Of a stretch of DNA of 5,940 nucleotides, positions 5,621-5,940 are shown one piece after another. The stretch is taken from the NCBI GenBank assembly GCA_002730325.1, contig PBZV01000009.1, positions 1 to 5,940 of the forward strand. The letters run 5' to 3'. The number at the start of each line of letters is the position of its first letter. The first letter of the stretch is position 1. Source of the DNA: Nitrososphaerota archaeon. Lineage in GTDB: Archaea; Thermoproteota; Nitrososphaeria; Nitrososphaerales; Nitrosopumilaceae. A program made the translations under genes and the position numbers. The notes below the pieces were generated by a model. It ran no database searches, was not told the DNA's origin, and was given only the letters and a program-made list of their open reading frames with translations.

Positions 5621-5940
5621 ATGCATTTAATTCCTAAATCACATCCAAGAGCAAAATCTCTATTAATTCGTGAAAGATTAGTGAACGGGTTTGAAAATGG
5701 ATTAGTTGCTAAAGAAGGATTATTAGCACAAGGAAGAGGGGAAGCATTTGATTATTTACTTGGGGAAAAAACAAGTAAGACAGCAAAACAAGCAATCAAA
5801 GCTGCTGCCGCACAATTACTTTTGGCAGAAATGCCAGTAATTTCAGTTAATGGGAATATTGCAGCATTATGTCCTAAACAAATCATAAGATTATCAAAGC
5901 AAATCAAAGCAAAACTTGAAGTAAATTTGTTTTATGCAAA
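5621..5940 (+). CDS. 4-phosphopantoate-beta-alanine ligase (phosphopantothenate synthetase, PPS), N-terminal part
   Basis: Joins 4-phosphopantoate with beta-alanine using ATP to give 4-phosphopantothenate, replacing bacterial PanC and PanK in archaea. The visible 106 residues carry the strongly conserved blocks of this family (COG1701/DUF137): [17 protein letters not shown] (4-20), [12 protein letters not shown] (38-49), [19 protein letters not shown] (61-79) and LEVNLFY (99-105). The rest of the roughly 260-residue protein lies beyond the right edge. It starts 10 nt after the pantoate kinase stop and is surely co-transcribed. No SD is visible in the gap (CTGAAATTAT), so initiation may rely on coupling to the upstream gene. 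Identification is from remembered family motifs together with the neighbouring kinase, and the two support each other. Confidence 0.93.
   Translation, partial: MHLIPKSHPRAKSLLIRERLVNGFENGLVAKEGLLAQGRGEAFDYLLGEKTSKTAKQAIKAAAAQLLLAEMPVISVNGNIAALCPKQIIRLSKQIKAKLEVNLFYA

Noticed and set aside
1..5940. Mobile element, CRISPR, tRNA/rRNA or defence system
   Set aside because: No transposase, integrase, spaced repeats, cloverleaf or defence-type domain was recognised; genes are continuous core functions with consistent base use apart from one short G/C patch.

Overview
The window reads as chromosome of an AT-rich archaeon (roughly one third G+C by eye), most likely an ammonia-oxidising thaumarchaeon of the Nitrosopumilus/Nitrosarchaeum kind. 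The basis is the archaeal pantoate kinase plus phosphopantothenate synthetase pair, an AbrB-PhoU fusion regulator, Lrp-type regulators, TATA-like boxes about 25-30 nt ahead of start codons in place of -35/-10 elements, leaderless-looking first genes with Shine-Dalgarno (SD) sites only inside an operon, and GTG/TTG starts. The genus is inferred from protein style and base composition, not from a search. No RNA gene, mobile element, CRISPR array or transfer scar was seen.

Left part (1-2093, minus strand): a tightly packed operon transcribed toward the left edge. It encodes a MacB/FtsX-type permease, then its LolD/MacB-type ATPase, then a protein with a signal peptide that runs off the window. 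The genes overlap by 8 and 4 nt, and each downstream start has a good SD inside the preceding gene. The ATPase has no ATG, GTG or TTG that would keep its Walker A motif; the best start is a CTG with GGAGG in front of it. Together the three look like an envelope efflux, lipoprotein-release or assembly machine.

Middle (2094-3652): a 115-bp divergent intergenic region holds TATA-like boxes in both directions and several AT-rich inverted repeats, one a perfect 16-bp palindrome next to the TATA box of the rightward gene. That gene is a duplicated Lrp/AsnC-type regulator, a natural candidate to control itself and the ABC operon. Close behind it is a Nudix hydrolase of the ADP-ribose pyrophosphatase type.

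Right part (3653-5940): an AbrB-PhoU regulator on the minus strand ends back to back with the Nudix gene (stop codons adjacent, no gap). It is divergent from pantoate kinase and 4-phosphopantoate-beta-alanine ligase, the two archaea-specific steps of coenzyme A synthesis; the second runs off the right edge. A 65-bp intergenic region with a two-way TATA-like element separates the regulator from the CoA genes.

Most of this is ordinary core genome. I do not see a clearly new system. The best leads are the apparent CTG start, the three-gene envelope machine with its unidentified exported partner, the operator-like palindromes beside the Lrp gene, and a 16-nt all-G/C patch in the permease gene.
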